Positions 63,725 to 64,000 of a stretch of 64,000 nucleotides of DNA are shown here, piece after piece (position 1 is the stretch's first letter; every line of letters begins with the position of its first letter). Under the pieces are notes generated by a model that did not search any database, was not told the DNA's origin, and worked only from the letters and a program-made list of their open reading frames with translations. Source of the DNA: Engraulis encrasicolus (taxonomy: Eukaryota > Chordata > Actinopteri > Clupeiformes > Engraulidae). The stretch lies in contig NC_085865.1 in the NCBI RefSeq assembly GCF_034702125.1, positions 16,677,889 through 16,741,888 on the forward strand. Reading direction: 5' to 3'. The position numbers and the translations under genes were made by a program.

Positions 63725-64000
63725 TCTCTTCCTGTCACTCATTTTCTTTTTCTGTCTTTCTTTGTGGGTTTATTTACAGCAAGTGGTAGTTAAGAGGCAC
63801 ATTATGGGAGGTTTATAATAATCCCAAGGACCGAGCGAGAGTTTACAGTAATAGTCACCAATAACAATAACTACCCCGTCAATCTGTCTGGCAAGCGCAT
63901 TACAGTAACAGTCATGATAATAATAACCCTTCAATCCCATTAGTCCAATCCGGGTTACACTTCGACGAAATGAAATGGGCCAAACACTCCAGTAGTACGA

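Overview
The window is vertebrate nuclear DNA, almost certainly from a teleost fish. It has intron-rich genes with GT/AG splice sites, long dinucleotide microsatellites, many tRNA-headed SINEs ending in short TAATG-type tails, and a dense population of short non-autonomous DNA transposons. No species is assigned. All supported genes lie on the minus strand.

Left part (about 2.6-19.1 kb): nine exons of a TNF-receptor-superfamily gene. Splice phases agree throughout and the exons encode a signal peptide, four cysteine-rich modules, one membrane segment and a long low-complexity tail. Spacing and motifs match TNFRSF11A (RANK). The last coding exon lies beyond the left edge. Right part (54.5 kb to the right edge): the last two coding exons of a gene whose C-terminus matches RELCH. 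RELCH and TNFRSF11A are adjacent and co-oriented in human chromosome 18, so this is conserved synteny.

Middle part (about 25-51.4 kb): inserted between these two genes is a tandem array of five related genes (called here A1, B1, A2, B2 and C) that I do not recognise. Each starts with a 32-nt exon that begins the signal peptide. The 53-nt second exon, which completes the leader, is separate in four genes and fused to the main exon in C. The main exon encodes a cysteine-free, Gln/Lys-rich protein built from 2-5 copies of a 43-53-residue repeat. All five share a promoter-proximal CCAAT box plus a TTTTAA element, and a poly(A) signal. A1 has lost the conserved C-terminal tail through a stop codon and A2 has an early nonsense codon. 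B1, B2 and C are intact. C lacks intron 2 and carries a seven-unit heptad repeat. The A+B pair was copied as a block of about 9 kb (25.03-33.77 and 39.21-48.23 kb). A roughly 5.4-kb palindromic, transposon-rich segment lies between the two copies.

The remainder is intronic or intergenic sequence: SINEs, hAT-like elements with 8-bp target duplications, TTAA-flanked elements, a foldback element carrying TTAGGG-type repeats, a decayed LINE fragment and microsatellites. The array is the best candidate for an undescribed system: a locally expanding family of secreted repeat proteins whose composition suits a cross-linkable matrix or secretion, although no function is demonstrated.
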